A stretch of DNA of 64,000 bases. Source: Sneathiellales bacterium. Lineage in GTDB: Bacteria; Pseudomonadota; Alphaproteobacteria; JANQFL01. Under the pieces are notes generated by a model. The model ran no database searches and was not told the DNA's origin. It saw only the letters and a program-made list of their open reading frames with translations. The translations under genes were made by a program, and so were the position numbers. Shown here piece after piece: positions 9,501 to 19,358 of the stretch. How positions within the stretch are numbered: the first letter of the stretch is position 1; each line of letters begins with the position of its first letter. The stretch lies in assembly GCA_028277845.1 (NCBI GenBank), contig JANQFL010000074.1, positions 62,001-126,000 on the forward strand. The letters run 5' to 3'.

Positions 9501-10757
9501 ATGCCGGACAAGACCGCCGCGCCGCATCGTGGACGGCCGTCGGCGTCGCCGAGATGGGGTGAAATTCCGTCTCTGACGCGGCGAATCGATCAATTGTGGG
9601 TGGATCATCTGTATCCGCCCGTCGTCGTCGGCAGCACGCCCGGCCCGGACGCGCTTCTCCTCAGCAGCAACGACTATCTGGCGCTCTCCCACGACCGGCG
9701 CATTATCGACGCGCAAGTTCAGTCGTTGCGTGGCGCCGACAATGAACTGTTCATGTCGGGGGTGTATGCCCAGTATCTCGACTATCAGCGCGCCTTCGAG
9801 TTGGATATCGGAGAGCAGTTGGGGGCGGAAGATGTCGCGTTGTGCCAATCGGGATACGCAGCCAACGAAGGTCTGATCCAGGTTCTCGCCGATGCCGATA
9901 CACCCGTATATATCGACATGCAGGCGCATGCCTCGCTCTGGCAGGGGGCGCAGAACACCGGCGCGCCGGTCTATCCGGTGCGCCACAACAACGCGCAGCA
10001 TCTACGCACGCTGACCCGGAAGTATGGGCCGGGTGTCGTCTGCGTCGACGCCATCTACAGCACTGTCGGCAGTATCTGCAATCTCGGCGACATCATCGAC
10101 GTTTGCGAGGATAGCGGATCCATCCTGGTGGTCGATGAATCCCACTCCATCGGTGTTGTCGGCGAATTCGGTGAAGGGCTGGTCAGTTCCCTCGGCCTGG
10201 AAGACCGTGTGCCGTATCGCACATTCAGCCTGTCCAAGGCCCTAGTCGGCCGCGCCGGTATCGTGATGGGGCCGAAGCGGGTGATGGAATTCTTCCGCGG
10301 GGATTCCCGGCCGGCGATCTTCAGTTCCGCCGTCATGGGGTGGGAGATTGCCCGCTTTACGAAAACCTGGGACATCGTGCGGGACGAGAACTGGCGGCGC
10401 AAGGTGCTCTGGGACAATGCCCGGTATTTGAGCGACGGGCTCGATGCCCTGGGTTATAACATGGACCTGACCGAAACGCCGATCATTCCGATTGAAGCGG
10501 GATCGGAAAACGCCACCAAATTGCTGCGCGATACCCTGGAACGGGCCGGCATATTCGGCGCGGTCTTCTCCGGCCCGGCGACGCCGGCGAACCGCTGCAT
10601 CGTCCGTTTCTGCGTCAATGCGGCCCACACAAAGGAAGACCTCGACCGGGTGATCGAGGTCTGCGACCAGGTGCGTGACGACGTGGGTATGGCGAACTGG
10701 GCGTCCACCCGCCGCCGCAAAGGCCGGGCGCAGAACGTCGTTTCATTGAAGCCCTGA
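9501..10757 (+). CDS. cqsA: CqsA/LqsA-type alpha-hydroxyketone autoinducer synthase
   Basis: PLP-dependent acyl-CoA:amine synthase of the alpha-oxoamine synthase family, 418 aa. CqsA-specific features set it apart from KBL and BioF: SSNDYLALSHDRRIIDAQVQ near residue 56, a FMSGVY block at residues 84-89, VDESHSIGVVGEFGEG (Asp212, His215) and the PLP lysine in FSLSKALVGRAG (Lys246). Family enzymes condense an acyl-CoA such as decanoyl-CoA with S-adenosylmethionine or 2-aminobutyrate to make CAI-1 or LAI-1 type signals; the substrate here is unknown. The start ATG 9501 follows AAGGGA. It is convergent with a CqsS-like membrane protein, the arrangement expected of a signal synthase and its sensor. 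No AHL synthase is present in the window. Confidence 0.85.
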   Translation: MPDKTAAPHRGRPSASPRWGEIPSLTRRIDQLWVDHLYPPVVVGSTPGPDALLLSSNDYLALSHDRRIIDAQVQSLRGADNELFMSGVYAQYLDYQRAFELDIGEQLGAEDVALCQSGYAANEGLIQVLADADTPVYIDMQAHASLWQGAQNTGAPVYPVRHNNAQHLRTLTRKYGPGVVCVDAIYSTVGSICNLGDIIDVCEDSGSILVVDESHSIGVVGEFGEGLVSSLGLEDRVPYRTFSLSKALVGRAGIVMGPKRVMEFFRGDSRPAIFSSAVMGWEIARFTKTWDIVRDENWRRKVLWDNARYLSDGLDALGYNMDLTETPIIPIEAGSENATKLLRDTLERAGIFGAVFSGPATPANRCIVRFCVNAAHTKEDLDRVIEVCDQVRDDVGMANWASTRRRKGRAQNVVSLKP

Positions 10758-10804
10758 ATTTCGCGCCGGTCTGAACGGCGTACCGCCCACTTTCCGGCCG
10801 CTGC

Positions 10805-12169
10805 TCAGCCGTGCGGTTGATCCGGCATCACCGGCAACATGATGATGACTTCCGTGAATTCGCCGGGTTCCGAACGGGCGGAAATCGTGCCGCCGAATCG
10901 GTCGATGACGGCGGCGCAGAAGCGCAATCCCGATCCGGCGCCCTCCGGCGTGGTCACATGGTTGCCGTAGGTTTCGAACAGGCGGGACACCACCTGCTTG
11001 GGCATGCCGACCCCCTGGTCGCGGATCTTGATCACATTGCCCTGGGGTGTGGCGGCGACTTCGAAAAGCACCTTGCCGGTCCCTTTCAGGGAGACGGCCT
11101 GAAGGGCGTTCTTCGTCAGGTTCAGCAGGACGTGGGTCATGAGATTGACCGAGCCGTTGAACATGAAGTCGTTGTCCTTGCGCCAGGTGATGCGGGCCCG
11201 TTCCCGGTCTGATTTGAAGGGGTAGCGCCGCAATGCCTCGTTGATGCAGTGACTGATGGAGCACGGCCCGAGTTCGATGGAATGCAGGGGGAACTCGCCG
11301 GCGTTCATTTGCATCATGCTGACGACCGCCAGCGTGTGTTCGATTTCCGTTTCGATCTGTTGCGGCACGTCGCCGACGGCCTTGAGATGATTGGCATCCA
11401 GGTCCACCACGTCCAGGCCGGCGTGCTGGGCCTTGCCGTAGGCGTCGATCAGTTGCGGCAGGAAATGGCGCAGGCTGACGCTGCCGCGCTTGATCATCTG
11501 CAACGGCGGTCGGAGTTCCTTCGACAGGCTGTTCGCCGCGGCGGTCACCGCGCGCATGCGTTCCTGCCGGATCATGCCGGCCTTGTAGTTGAACACCATG
11601 CCGCCAAGTACCAGAAACACCAGAACCGGGAAGTATTCGAAATAGAACTCGGTCTGCATGCCCTCGGGCACGGTCACCGCGAAGACGCCCAGCGCGGCGG
11701 CCGATCCGACAACGTACAGAACCAGCAAATGAAACCAGTCGACCAACAGGATAAGGAAGAAGATCGCCGCCATCACCGACAACAGCCAGACGAACGAGGC
11801 GCCGTTCATCAGCATCATGTAGGTGAAAAAGAACGGCACGCTGTAAAGACACACGAACAGGTAATAGACCCGCGTATAGCGGCGCAGCGACTCCGGCCAT
11901 CGGTTGCGCAGCGCGAGTATCAGGCACAAGGCGGCGCCGATGGCTCGCAACAACAGGCTTTCGTACGGCTGCGGGAACAGAACGTCCCAGACGAGCCAGT
12001 ACACCAGAAACGCGATCGCCGCGAACAGGCCGACGAAAGTCAGGTTGGGTTCGACGTACGTGAAATTCTGCTGACCGAGCGCGCGGACGTAGGCCGCCGC
12101 TTTCGCCAAGCGGTGTAAACCGTGTTTATCGGAGTTCGCTCCACCGTTGAGAGCACGGTCTTGGTACAC
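10805..12169 (-). CDS. CqsS-like membrane sensor with degenerate H-box
   Basis: 454-aa protein. The N-terminal segment YVEPNLTFVGLFAAIAF, then FPQPYESLLLR, matches the CqsS/LqsS sensor family, and six hydrophobic segments fill residues 45-195. The dimerisation box reads NSLSKELRPPL: the position normally held by the phospho-accepting histidine is Lys217 (codon AAG on the coding strand). The HATPase_c part looks intact: N-box NLTKNALQAV (Asn354), G1 RDQGVGMP (Asp384), and G2 GAGSGLRFC. There is no C-terminal receiver domain, unlike Vibrio CqsS. It may therefore act as a ligand-binding pseudokinase, as a phosphatase, or as a partner of another kinase. The start is GTG 12169 by frame length only; no clear ribosome site is visible. 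Confidence 0.8.
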   Translation of the reverse strand: MYQDRALNGGANSDKHGLHRLAKAAAYVRALGQQNFTYVEPNLTFVGLFAAIAFLVYWLVWDVLFPQPYESLLLRAIGAALCLILALRNRWPESLRRYTRVYYLFVCLYSVPFFFTYMMLMNGASFVWLLSVMAAIFFLILLVDWFHLLVLYVVGSAAALGVFAVTVPEGMQTEFYFEYFPVLVFLVLGGMVFNYKAGMIRQERMRAVTAAANSLSKELRPPLQMIKRGSVSLRHFLPQLIDAYGKAQHAGLDVVDLDANHLKAVGDVPQQIETEIEHTLAVVSMMQMNAGEFPLHSIELGPCSISHCINEALRRYPFKSDRERARITWRKDNDFMFNGSVNLMTHVLLNLTKNALQAVSLKGTGKVLFEVAATPQGNVIKIRDQGVGMPKQVVSRLFETYGNHVTTPEGAGSGLRFCAAVIDRFGGTISARSEPGEFTEVIIMLPVMPDQPHG

Positions 12170-12231
12170 GATACGGGTCTACTGTGCTTATTGGAATGAA
12201 CGTTCGGGATGCCATTCTGAGCACAGGCCGT

Positions 12232-12246
12232 TAACAATTCGTTTAG
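12232..12246. promoter_or_regulatory. CtrA-like half-consensus box between cqsS-like and HTH genes
   Basis: TTAA-N7-TTTA, the same one-mismatch variant of the CtrA box found at 7753-7767, lies 62 bp upstream of the cqsS-like start (minus strand) and 160 bp upstream of the HTH gene (plus strand). Motif match only. Confidence 0.3.
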
Positions 12247-12405
12247 CATATTCGCTCACTACGCGGAAATGCGCATGAATCTCCGATGGTCGCAGGACCT
12301 TCCAGCCTCCCGTTTAGGTTTTGTTAGCATTCCTGAATCAATAATTACCCGTGCGACAGCAACAGGCCGGAACCATCACCGGCTGAGATCACGGGACTTG
12401 GGACA

Positions 12406-12732
12406 GTGGATCGAGTACGCGAAGCCATCTGCACCGCAGCGTCCGATTTGGGCGAGGATTTCAGGACGATTTCGGAACGAATCGGCCTGGAGACGGCCTA
12501 TCTCGAGCGATTTATCGAGCAGGGATCGCCGACCGCCTTGCCGCGGGACATCGGCCGGCGACTGGCCGGTGAGCTCGGCCTTCCCGCCGGTGTGCTCGAG
12601 CCGCCAAGGGGCGTGCCTTATTCGGCGGAGCGCAGCCATTCCGCTGCTCCGCCCGACCTGACGGTTGTCGCCGGCGGAAATCCCACCCGGTCAACTCCCC
12701 TTCATACACGGCCCCGGTCGGCCGCATCGTAG
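12406..12732 (+). CDS. Small HTH protein resembling the N-terminus of S24/LexA-like repressors
   Basis: 108 aa. Residues 1-60 read as a helix-turn-helix domain (ISERIGLETAYLERFIEQG) in a layout I recall from the N-terminus of alphaproteobacterial S24-type repressors, where the segment LIGRNPAYIQQFI occupies the same place. The peptidase domain is absent, and the C-terminal 45 residues are low-complexity. It may be a stand-alone regulator or a truncated repressor. The start is GTG 12406, with GGGA about 8 nt upstream. It lies between the quorum-sensing-like pair and the mttB-type gene, and no partner is obvious. Confidence 0.55.
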   Translation: MDRVREAICTAASDLGEDFRTISERIGLETAYLERFIEQGSPTALPRDIGRRLAGELGLPAGVLEPPRGVPYSAERSHSAAPPDLTVVAGGNPTRSTPLHTRPRSAAS

Positions 12733-12754
12733 CCCCTGTGCCGCCAAACGCGGC

Positions 12755-14305
12755 CTAATGGCTGGCGTCCGGCATGCTGGCTTTCTTGGCATCGATGAAC
12801 GCGTTGAGCGCCTCGTCAAGGGCCGGGTCCAGATCCGGCGCCTCGTAGCGCGCCAGCATGTCCTTCCATAGCCCGTTGGCCCGTTGCGCCGCATCCCGGC
12901 TGCCTTCGGCTTCCCATTGTTCCACCGAATTGTTGTCGGCCACGGGAGAACGGTAGAACGCGGTCTCGAAATGGGCCTGGGTGTGGCCGCAACCGAGGAA
13001 GTGATTGCCCGGCCCCACTTCGCGGATGGCGTCCATGGCCTGGCCGTCGTCGCTCAGATCGACGCCCTTGGCCAGCACCTGCATCATGGCGCATTGGTCC
13101 GCGTCCATGACGAATTTCTCGTATGACGCCGCCAGGCCGCCCTCCAGCCAGCCGGCCGCATGCAGCACGAAATTGACCCCGGCCATCAGGGTCGGCAACA
13201 GCGTCTGGGCGCTCTCATAGGCCGCCTGGGCGTCGGGCACCTTGGAGCCGCAGAGCGAGCCGCCGGAGCGGAACGGCACGCCAAGGCGCCGCGCCAGTTG
13301 CGCCGCGCCGTACAGCACCAGGGCCGGTTCCGGCGTACCGAAGGTGGGCGCGCCCGACTGCATGGAAATCGAGCTGGCGAAGGTGCCGAACACGACCGGC
13401 GCGCCCGGCCGCACCAGTTGGGTCACGGCCATGCCGGCCATGGCCTCGGCCAGGATCTGGGCCAGGGTGCCGGCCACGGTGACCGGGCTCATGGCACCGG
13501 ACAGGATGAACGGCGACACCACGCAGGCCTGGTTGGCCCGGGCGTAGGCCTTCAAGGCGCCGAGCATGGTGGCGTCGAAGACCATCGGCGAATTGGCGTT
13601 GATCAGATTGACGACCACGCAGTTGGCGTCGACGAAATCGGCGCCGAACAGGATGCGGCACATCTCCACCGTGTCCTCGGCCCGCAAAGGGTGAGTGACC
13701 GAGCCCATGAACGGTTTGTCGCTCAGCCGCATGTGGCTGTAGACCATGTCCAGGTGGCGCTTGTTCACCGGCAGATCGACCGGCTCGCACACCGTGCCGC
13801 CGGAATGATGCAGGCCGGGGCTGAGATAGGCCAGTTTGACGAAGTTCCGGAAGTCCTCGATGGTCGCGTAGCGCCGCCCTTCATCGAGATTACGGATAAA
13901 CGGCGGGCCGTAGACCGGCGCGAACACCGTATTGTTGCCGCCGATCTCCACGTTGCGGGCCGGGTTGCGGGCATGCTGGGTGAACTGTTTCGGTGCGGTG
14001 GCCAACAGCGTCCGCGCCAGGCCGCGCGGGATGTGCACCCGCTCGCCCCGCACGTCGGCGCCGGCGTTGCGCCACAATTCCAGCGCCTCGTCATCTTCCC
14101 GGAAATCGATACCGATCTCTTCCAGAATGGTTTCGGCGTTGTACTCGATGGTTTCGAGGCCATCGTCGCTCAACACCTCGGTCAGCGGGATCTGCCGGCT
14201 GATGTAGGGAGCCTGCTGCTCCACCGGGGCCGCCCGCGCCGCCCGCCGGGCCTCGCGCCCGCCGCCTGCCCGCCGGCCGCGCCGGCCGGTCTGTTCCTGC
14301 GCCAT
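12755..14305 (-). CDS. MttB-family (non-pyrrolysine) methyltransferase
   Basis: 516-aa member of the trimethylamine methyltransferase superfamily. True MttB carries pyrrolysine at an in-frame TAG; here the frame is uninterrupted and the region reads GGSLCGSKVPDAQAAYES, so this belongs to the non-Pyl branch. Characterised non-Pyl members demethylate glycine betaine, proline betaine, carnitine or butyrobetaine onto a corrinoid protein. The N-terminal 27 residues are Arg/Gly/Ala-rich (GRRGRRAGGGREARRAARA) and precede the barrel, which begins near the EYNAETILEEIGIDF block. Context fits glycine betaine: a GcvT-type dehydrogenase upstream, the cognate corrinoid operon divergent beyond that, and betBA in the window. 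The substrate is inferred, not shown. It is separated from the dehydrogenase by 139 bp. Confidence 0.9.
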   Translation of the reverse strand: MAQEQTGRRGRRAGGGREARRAARAAPVEQQAPYISRQIPLTEVLSDDGLETIEYNAETILEEIGIDFREDDEALELWRNAGADVRGERVHIPRGLARTLLATAPKQFTQHARNPARNVEIGGNNTVFAPVYGPPFIRNLDEGRRYATIEDFRNFVKLAYLSPGLHHSGGTVCEPVDLPVNKRHLDMVYSHMRLSDKPFMGSVTHPLRAEDTVEMCRILFGADFVDANCVVVNLINANSPMVFDATMLGALKAYARANQACVVSPFILSGAMSPVTVAGTLAQILAEAMAGMAVTQLVRPGAPVVFGTFASSISMQSGAPTFGTPEPALVLYGAAQLARRLGVPFRSGGSLCGSKVPDAQAAYESAQTLLPTLMAGVNFVLHAAGWLEGGLAASYEKFVMDADQCAMMQVLAKGVDLSDDGQAMDAIREVGPGNHFLGCGHTQAHFETAFYRSPVADNNSVEQWEAEGSRDAAQRANGLWKDMLARYEAPDLDPALDEALNAFIDAKKASMPDASH

Positions 14306-14444
14306 GTCGTCTACTCGTCTGATTAGGATCGTTGCCGTTCGATCCAGTGTACGCCAGTCACCCGTGCCGCCGACTTGCGCGGGTCCGTCCCGTTGTGGCT
14401 TGCGCGCGCCCTCCCGTCGGATGTTGGATGCGGCCGTGCCTATC

Positions 14445-17012
14445 CTACGATTTCATGCGCCCATTGGTCGGGTCGTAGAGCGGTTTGTAACCGACGGCCT
14501 CGACCTGGACCGGGAACTTTTGATTGAAGTATTCGATCTCGAGCTGGCGGCCCTCTTCGCAGTAATCCTGCGGCAGGTAGCCGAGCGCGATGTTCTTGCC
14601 GAGTGACGGACCGTAGGCCAGGCTGGTGGTGTAGGAGCGCCGGCCAAGCGCGTCGATCAGCACCTCGTCGGACTTGGGATCGACGATGGGACAGTTGCCC
14701 ATGGGGTAGCGCGCCACGCCGTCCTTGTCGGTATTGTCCGTGACCGTGAGCGTACAAAGCATCGCCGGCTGGTGCGGCCGTTCGCGCTGCGCGACATAGG
14801 CCGCCTTGCCGTGGAAATCGGCGGTCTTGACCTTCGGGCGGGCGAGACCGGCCTCGACCAGATTGTACTCGGTCAGAAGGTCCGCGTTCTGTAGCCGCAG
14901 GCTTTTCTCCAGCCGGCGGCTGTTGGCGTAGGTCTCGATGCCGATCGGGGTGATGCCGGCTTCAAGGAACATGTCCCACAAGGCCAGGCCGTAGCTCAAC
15001 GGGAAGTGCAGTTCCCAGCCCTGCTCGCCGACATAGGAAATGCGGAAGCCTTTCACCGGCACGCCGCGCAGGGTGAAGTCCCGGCTGGCCGCGAAGGGGA
15101 AGTTTTCCGGGTCCAGTCCGGCCGGGTCGTCGGCCAGCGTCTTCAGGCGCTCGCGGGCGTTCGGCCCCCAGACGCCGATGCAGCCGTAGTGATCGGTGCG
15201 GTCCTCGACGAACACCGACCATTCCTTGTCCTGCACCATACGGCGCAGGTAGGTCATGTCGCGATGGCCGGCGTCGGCGCCGTCGATGACGCGGAAGCGG
15301 TCCTCGGCAAGCCGCAGCACGGTCAGGTCCGCCTGCACGCCGCCGGCGGCGTCGAGGAAATTGGTGTAGACCCCCTTGCCGACCGGCGTATCGCCCGCGA
15401 CCTTCGAGGACGACACATACTCCATCAGCCGTTCCGCGTCGCGGCCCGAAACGTCGTAAATGGTGAAGTGGGACAGGTTGATCATGCCGACGTTTTCCGA
15501 CAGCTCCAGATGCTCTGCGTTGGAGACGCGCCAGAAATGGCGGTTGTCCCATTCGTTCTCGCGCACCGGCACGCGGTCGGCGTATTTGGCCAGCAGCGTC
15601 TCTTCGTTGGACGCGTAGCCGTGCGCCCGTTCCCAGCCGGCGATGTCCATGAAGTAGCCGCCCAGTTCCCGCTCGCGCAGATAGAACGGGCTGCACCGCA
15701 GGTTCCGGCCCTTGGAGTAGGGCTCGCGGTTGTGGACGGGCGGATTGTAGATCTTGAACGCCGTCTCGTAGCAGCGGTCGTAAATGAAGGGCTCGGTCTT
15801 CTGGACGGGGTAGTAGCGGGCGTAATCGATGGCATGATGATCGAACTCGGTGCGCCCGTCGGTCATCCAGTCGGCGATCACCTTGCCCGTGCCCGGGCCG
15901 TCCTTGATCCAGACCGACACGCCGTACCACAGGCCGCGCACGTCCGGCGACTCGCCGATGGACGGCCCGCCGTCGGCGGTCACCTGAAGCAACCCGTTGA
16001 AGGAGTGCTTCTCGTTGTAGCCCAGCTCGCCGAGGATCGGCGTCAGTTCCATGGCGCGTTCCAGGGGTTCCATGATCTGTTCCATTTCCAGATCGCGCTG
16101 GGAGGGCGAGAGGCGGGCCTCCTCTTTTTCCAGCAGGTCGCGCGGATGCACGAGGCGGGGCGCCTTCTCCTCGTAGTAACCCCATTCGATCTGACCGCCC
16201 TCGGCGGTTTTCGGATCACCGGTGTCGCGCAGATAGGCGGAGTTGCCCTGGTCGCGCAGCAGCGGATAACCGATTTCCTTGCCGGTACCCGCGAATTCGT
16301 TGTAGGGCCCGAAGAAGGTCAGCGGATGGTCGACCGGCATGACGGGCAGGTCCTCGCCCGCCATCGCCGCGATCAGGCGGCCCCACAGGCCGGCGCAGAC
16401 GACGACGTAACTCGTCTCGATGTAACCGCGCGACGTGTGGACGCCCTTGATGCGACCGTTCGCGATGTCGAGGCCGGTGCACGGCGTGTTGGCGATGACT
16501 TCCAGCTTGCCGGTTTCCTCGGCGTCGCGGATCATTTCTCCGGCGACCACCTGGGAGCGCGGGATGACCAGGCCCGCGTCCGGATCCCACAGCGCGCCCT
16601 GGATGAGGTCTTCCTCGATGATCGGTAACAGTTCCTTCACCCGCTTCGGCGTGATCAGTTCGACCCGGTTGCCGAAGGCGCGGCCGGAGCTGACCCGGCG
16701 TTCGAGTTCGCGCATGCGCTCGTCGTCGCCCTTGCGGGCGACCTCGATGCCGCCGATGCGGGAATAGCGGCCGCGCTTCTCAAAAAAGTCGATGCTGTAT
16801 CTGGTCGTGAAGATCGTCATCTGGTCGTGCATCGTGTTGAAGCAGAAATCCGACGCATGGCCGGTCGAGCCGATGTCGGTGGGAACACCTGATTTGTCGA
16901 TCCCGATGATGTTGTCCCAACCCCGCTCGATCAGGTGGTGGGCAACCGAGGCCCCGACGATGCCGCCCTGTCCGATGATCACGACGTTCGCGCTTTTCTG
17001 GAACTGCGCCAT
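14445..17012 (-). CDS. FAD-dependent GcvT-family dehydrogenase (dimethylglycine/sarcosine dehydrogenase-like)
   Basis: 855 aa with two parts. An N-terminal DAO-type FAD domain carries VVIIGQGGIVGASVAHHL at residues 9-26 and STGHASDF, whose His is at the position of the covalent FAD histidine of dimethylglycine dehydrogenases. The C-terminal part (about residue 430 onward) is a GcvT-type tetrahydrofolate-binding region with VYTNFLDAAGGVQADLTVLR and YVGEQGWELHFPLSYGLALW. Such enzymes oxidatively demethylate N-methylated glycines and hand formaldehyde to folate. The start ATG 17012 is preceded by GGAGACGGAG. It is co-oriented with the MttB-family gene downstream, so it may process that enzyme's demethylated product. 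Exact substrate not determinable from sequence. Confidence 0.9.
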   Translation of the reverse strand: MAQFQKSANVVIIGQGGIVGASVAHHLIERGWDNIIGIDKSGVPTDIGSTGHASDFCFNTMHDQMTIFTTRYSIDFFEKRGRYSRIGGIEVARKGDDERMRELERRVSSGRAFGNRVELITPKRVKELLPIIEEDLIQGALWDPDAGLVIPRSQVVAGEMIRDAEETGKLEVIANTPCTGLDIANGRIKGVHTSRGYIETSYVVVCAGLWGRLIAAMAGEDLPVMPVDHPLTFFGPYNEFAGTGKEIGYPLLRDQGNSAYLRDTGDPKTAEGGQIEWGYYEEKAPRLVHPRDLLEKEEARLSPSQRDLEMEQIMEPLERAMELTPILGELGYNEKHSFNGLLQVTADGGPSIGESPDVRGLWYGVSVWIKDGPGTGKVIADWMTDGRTEFDHHAIDYARYYPVQKTEPFIYDRCYETAFKIYNPPVHNREPYSKGRNLRCSPFYLRERELGGYFMDIAGWERAHGYASNEETLLAKYADRVPVRENEWDNRHFWRVSNAEHLELSENVGMINLSHFTIYDVSGRDAERLMEYVSSSKVAGDTPVGKGVYTNFLDAAGGVQADLTVLRLAEDRFRVIDGADAGHRDMTYLRRMVQDKEWSVFVEDRTDHYGCIGVWGPNARERLKTLADDPAGLDPENFPFAASRDFTLRGVPVKGFRISYVGEQGWELHFPLSYGLALWDMFLEAGITPIGIETYANSRRLEKSLRLQNADLLTEYNLVEAGLARPKVKTADFHGKAAYVAQRERPHQPAMLCTLTVTDNTDKDGVARYPMGNCPIVDPKSDEVLIDALGRRSYTTSLAYGPSLGKNIALGYLPQDYCEEGRQLEIEYFNQKFPVQVEAVGYKPLYDPTNGRMKS

Positions 17013-17261
17013 TTATCTCCGTCTCCGTCTTAGAACCCTATGCCGCCACGAGTGACATCGGCGTCCCCGCCCGGCGCACAAAAAAACCTCTGCGCCGCAC
17101 CGGTCCGCTGCGTCGTCCAACCCACATCCTGGACCGCCCGTGGGTGCCAGACTGCACGCGGACCGACCACTTCTTGCGGCGGCTCGACCACGACCGGCCG
17201 AACAGGCCATGCCCGGCGGCCCGCGGAACGTGCGGCTGCGGGCTTCAGGTGAATGAGTTTC

Positions 17262-18305
17262 TCAGGAGACCGTCGGTCCGGGCGTCGGCTGCACCCACTT
17301 GCTTCGGCTTTCGGCGGCGATGGCCGTATTGCTGCCGAAACGCCGGTTGTCGGTGCGTTCCTCGCGCGGCGTATGGCCGAAATGATCGCGGTAGCACTTG
17401 GTGAAATGGGACGCCGATACGAACCCGCACGCCAGGGCGACGCCGAGCACCGACAGACTGGTCTGCAGCAGCAGCAGCCGCGCCCGTTCGAGACGCAGTT
17501 CCAGATAGTAGCGTGTCGGCGTGCGGTCGAAATGTTTGCGGAACAACCGCTCCAGATGCCGCGTCGACAGGCCGATGCTGGCCGCCAGTTCGCCGCAGCT
17601 CAGGGGTTCTTCCAGGTTTTCCTCCATGCGCGAAACCACGGTAAGCAGTTTCGGGTGACTCGCGGCCAGCCTGGAGCGCAAGGCCATGCGCTGATGATCG
17701 TGCGGCCCGCGAATGCGGTCATGAATGATCTGGTCGGATATCTGCGCCGCCAACTCATCGCCGTGTTGCTTGCCGATGATGTTCAGCGTCATGTCGAGCG
17801 CCGACGTCCCGCCCGAGCAGGTGTAGCGGTCCCGGTCGATTTCGAACAGTTCGTTGCTGACCTCGGTATCGAGGAACTCTTCCGAGAAACCGGCGAGATT
17901 TTCCCAATGGATGGTGCAGCGGTAACCGTCCAGCAGGCCGGCCCGGGCCAGTATGTGGCTGCCGGTGCACAGGGCGCCCAGCTTGGTGCCGCTCCGGGCG
18001 ATGCGGCGCAGCCAGGCGTGGATGCGTTTGTCGTCATGGCGCTGAATATCCACGCCGCCGCAGACGAAGACGATGGAATAGGCATCGTCATCACCCATGA
18101 TGCGGTTTGCGTTCAGGGTGATGCCGTTGCTGGCGGTGACCTGATTGGTATCGGTCGAGATCAACGCATAGCGATAGAGATCCGACCCGGTCATGCGGTT
18201 GGCCAGACGCAGGGTATCGATCGCCGACGATACGGCAATCATCGAGAATTCGGGTACTAGGAGAAACCCGAACAGCTCGGGCTTGCCTACCATTGGTATG
18301 CCCAT
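17262..18305 (-). CDS. GlxA/GbdR-type AraC-family regulator
   Basis: 347 aa. The N-terminal class-I amidotransferase-like (DJ-1/PfpI) domain spans residues 10-200, with GFLLVPEFSMIAVSSAIDTLRLAN and an FVCGGVDI block. The C-terminal AraC HTH (about 235-330) includes IGLSTRHLERLFRKHF and ACGFVSASHFTKCYRDHFG. Family members such as GbdR and CdhR respond to glycine betaine, dimethylglycine or carnitine. It is divergent from the corrinoid operon and co-oriented with the dehydrogenase and mttB-type genes, so it is the likely regulator of both. The start ATG 18305 is chosen for the upstream GGAGGAG; a GTG at 18335 would add ten residues. Confidence 0.9.
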   Translation of the reverse strand: MGIPMVGKPELFGFLLVPEFSMIAVSSAIDTLRLANRMTGSDLYRYALISTDTNQVTASNGITLNANRIMGDDDAYSIVFVCGGVDIQRHDDKRIHAWLRRIARSGTKLGALCTGSHILARAGLLDGYRCTIHWENLAGFSEEFLDTEVSNELFEIDRDRYTCSGGTSALDMTLNIIGKQHGDELAAQISDQIIHDRIRGPHDHQRMALRSRLAASHPKLLTVVSRMEENLEEPLSCGELAASIGLSTRHLERLFRKHFDRTPTRYYLELRLERARLLLLQTSLSVLGVALACGFVSASHFTKCYRDHFGHTPREERTDNRRFGSNTAIAAESRSKWVQPTPGPTVS

Positions 18306-18636
18306 ACGATCCCGTACTCCTCCGCAAGACACCACCGATGTTTAATAAGTCCGAGTTTTGCAGAATGTCGGAGTGCCGACAATAGAGTCGTTGTCGGAAT
18401 AGTTAACCGCAATTCCCCCAAAATTTGCAGTTTCATGCGGTTTTCGCCGAATCCGGATTCGTTCGCGATGTCGCGGGGCGGTGAAAATATGTCGTGAGTG
18501 CGTAAGCGGGGCCGGTCGGCTCAATTAGCCTCTGGAGGGAGGGAAATGCCCATGAGCACCGTCGAATCCGGCGGATTCCGGGGTTTCTTTGATTGGCCGG
18601 TGGCCTTGGATTCAACTCGGTTCGATGGAGTATGCC
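18306..18636. promoter_or_regulatory. 331-bp divergent intergenic region (regulator / corrinoid operon)
   Basis: Contains no convincing gene. It holds TGTCGG/CCGACA half-sites at 18366-18397, an AT-richer stretch around 18400-18440, and a strong ribosome-binding sequence (GGAGGGAGGGAA) before ATG 18546. That ATG opens a frame that runs into the corrinoid gene out of frame; at most its first 30 codons could be a leader peptide. Promoters for both directions are expected here, but I cannot define -35/-10 elements with confidence. Confidence 0.6.
18366..18397. promoter_or_regulatory. Candidate operator: TGTCGG-N4-CCGACA plus third half-site
   Basis: A perfect inverted repeat TGTCGGagtgCCGACA occupies 18366-18381, and another TGTCGG lies at 18392-18397. 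It is about 60 bp upstream of the AraC-type regulator start and about 240 bp upstream of the corrinoid gene. This fits autoregulation, and possibly activation of the divergent operon. Confidence 0.5.
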
Positions 18637-19356
<720 letters not shown>

Positions 19357-19358
19357 TC

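Noticed and set aside
12755-14305. Pyrrolysine-encoding TAG in the MttB-family gene
   Set aside because: The reading frame is uninterrupted through the region where Pyl occurs in true MttB; it is a non-Pyl homologue.
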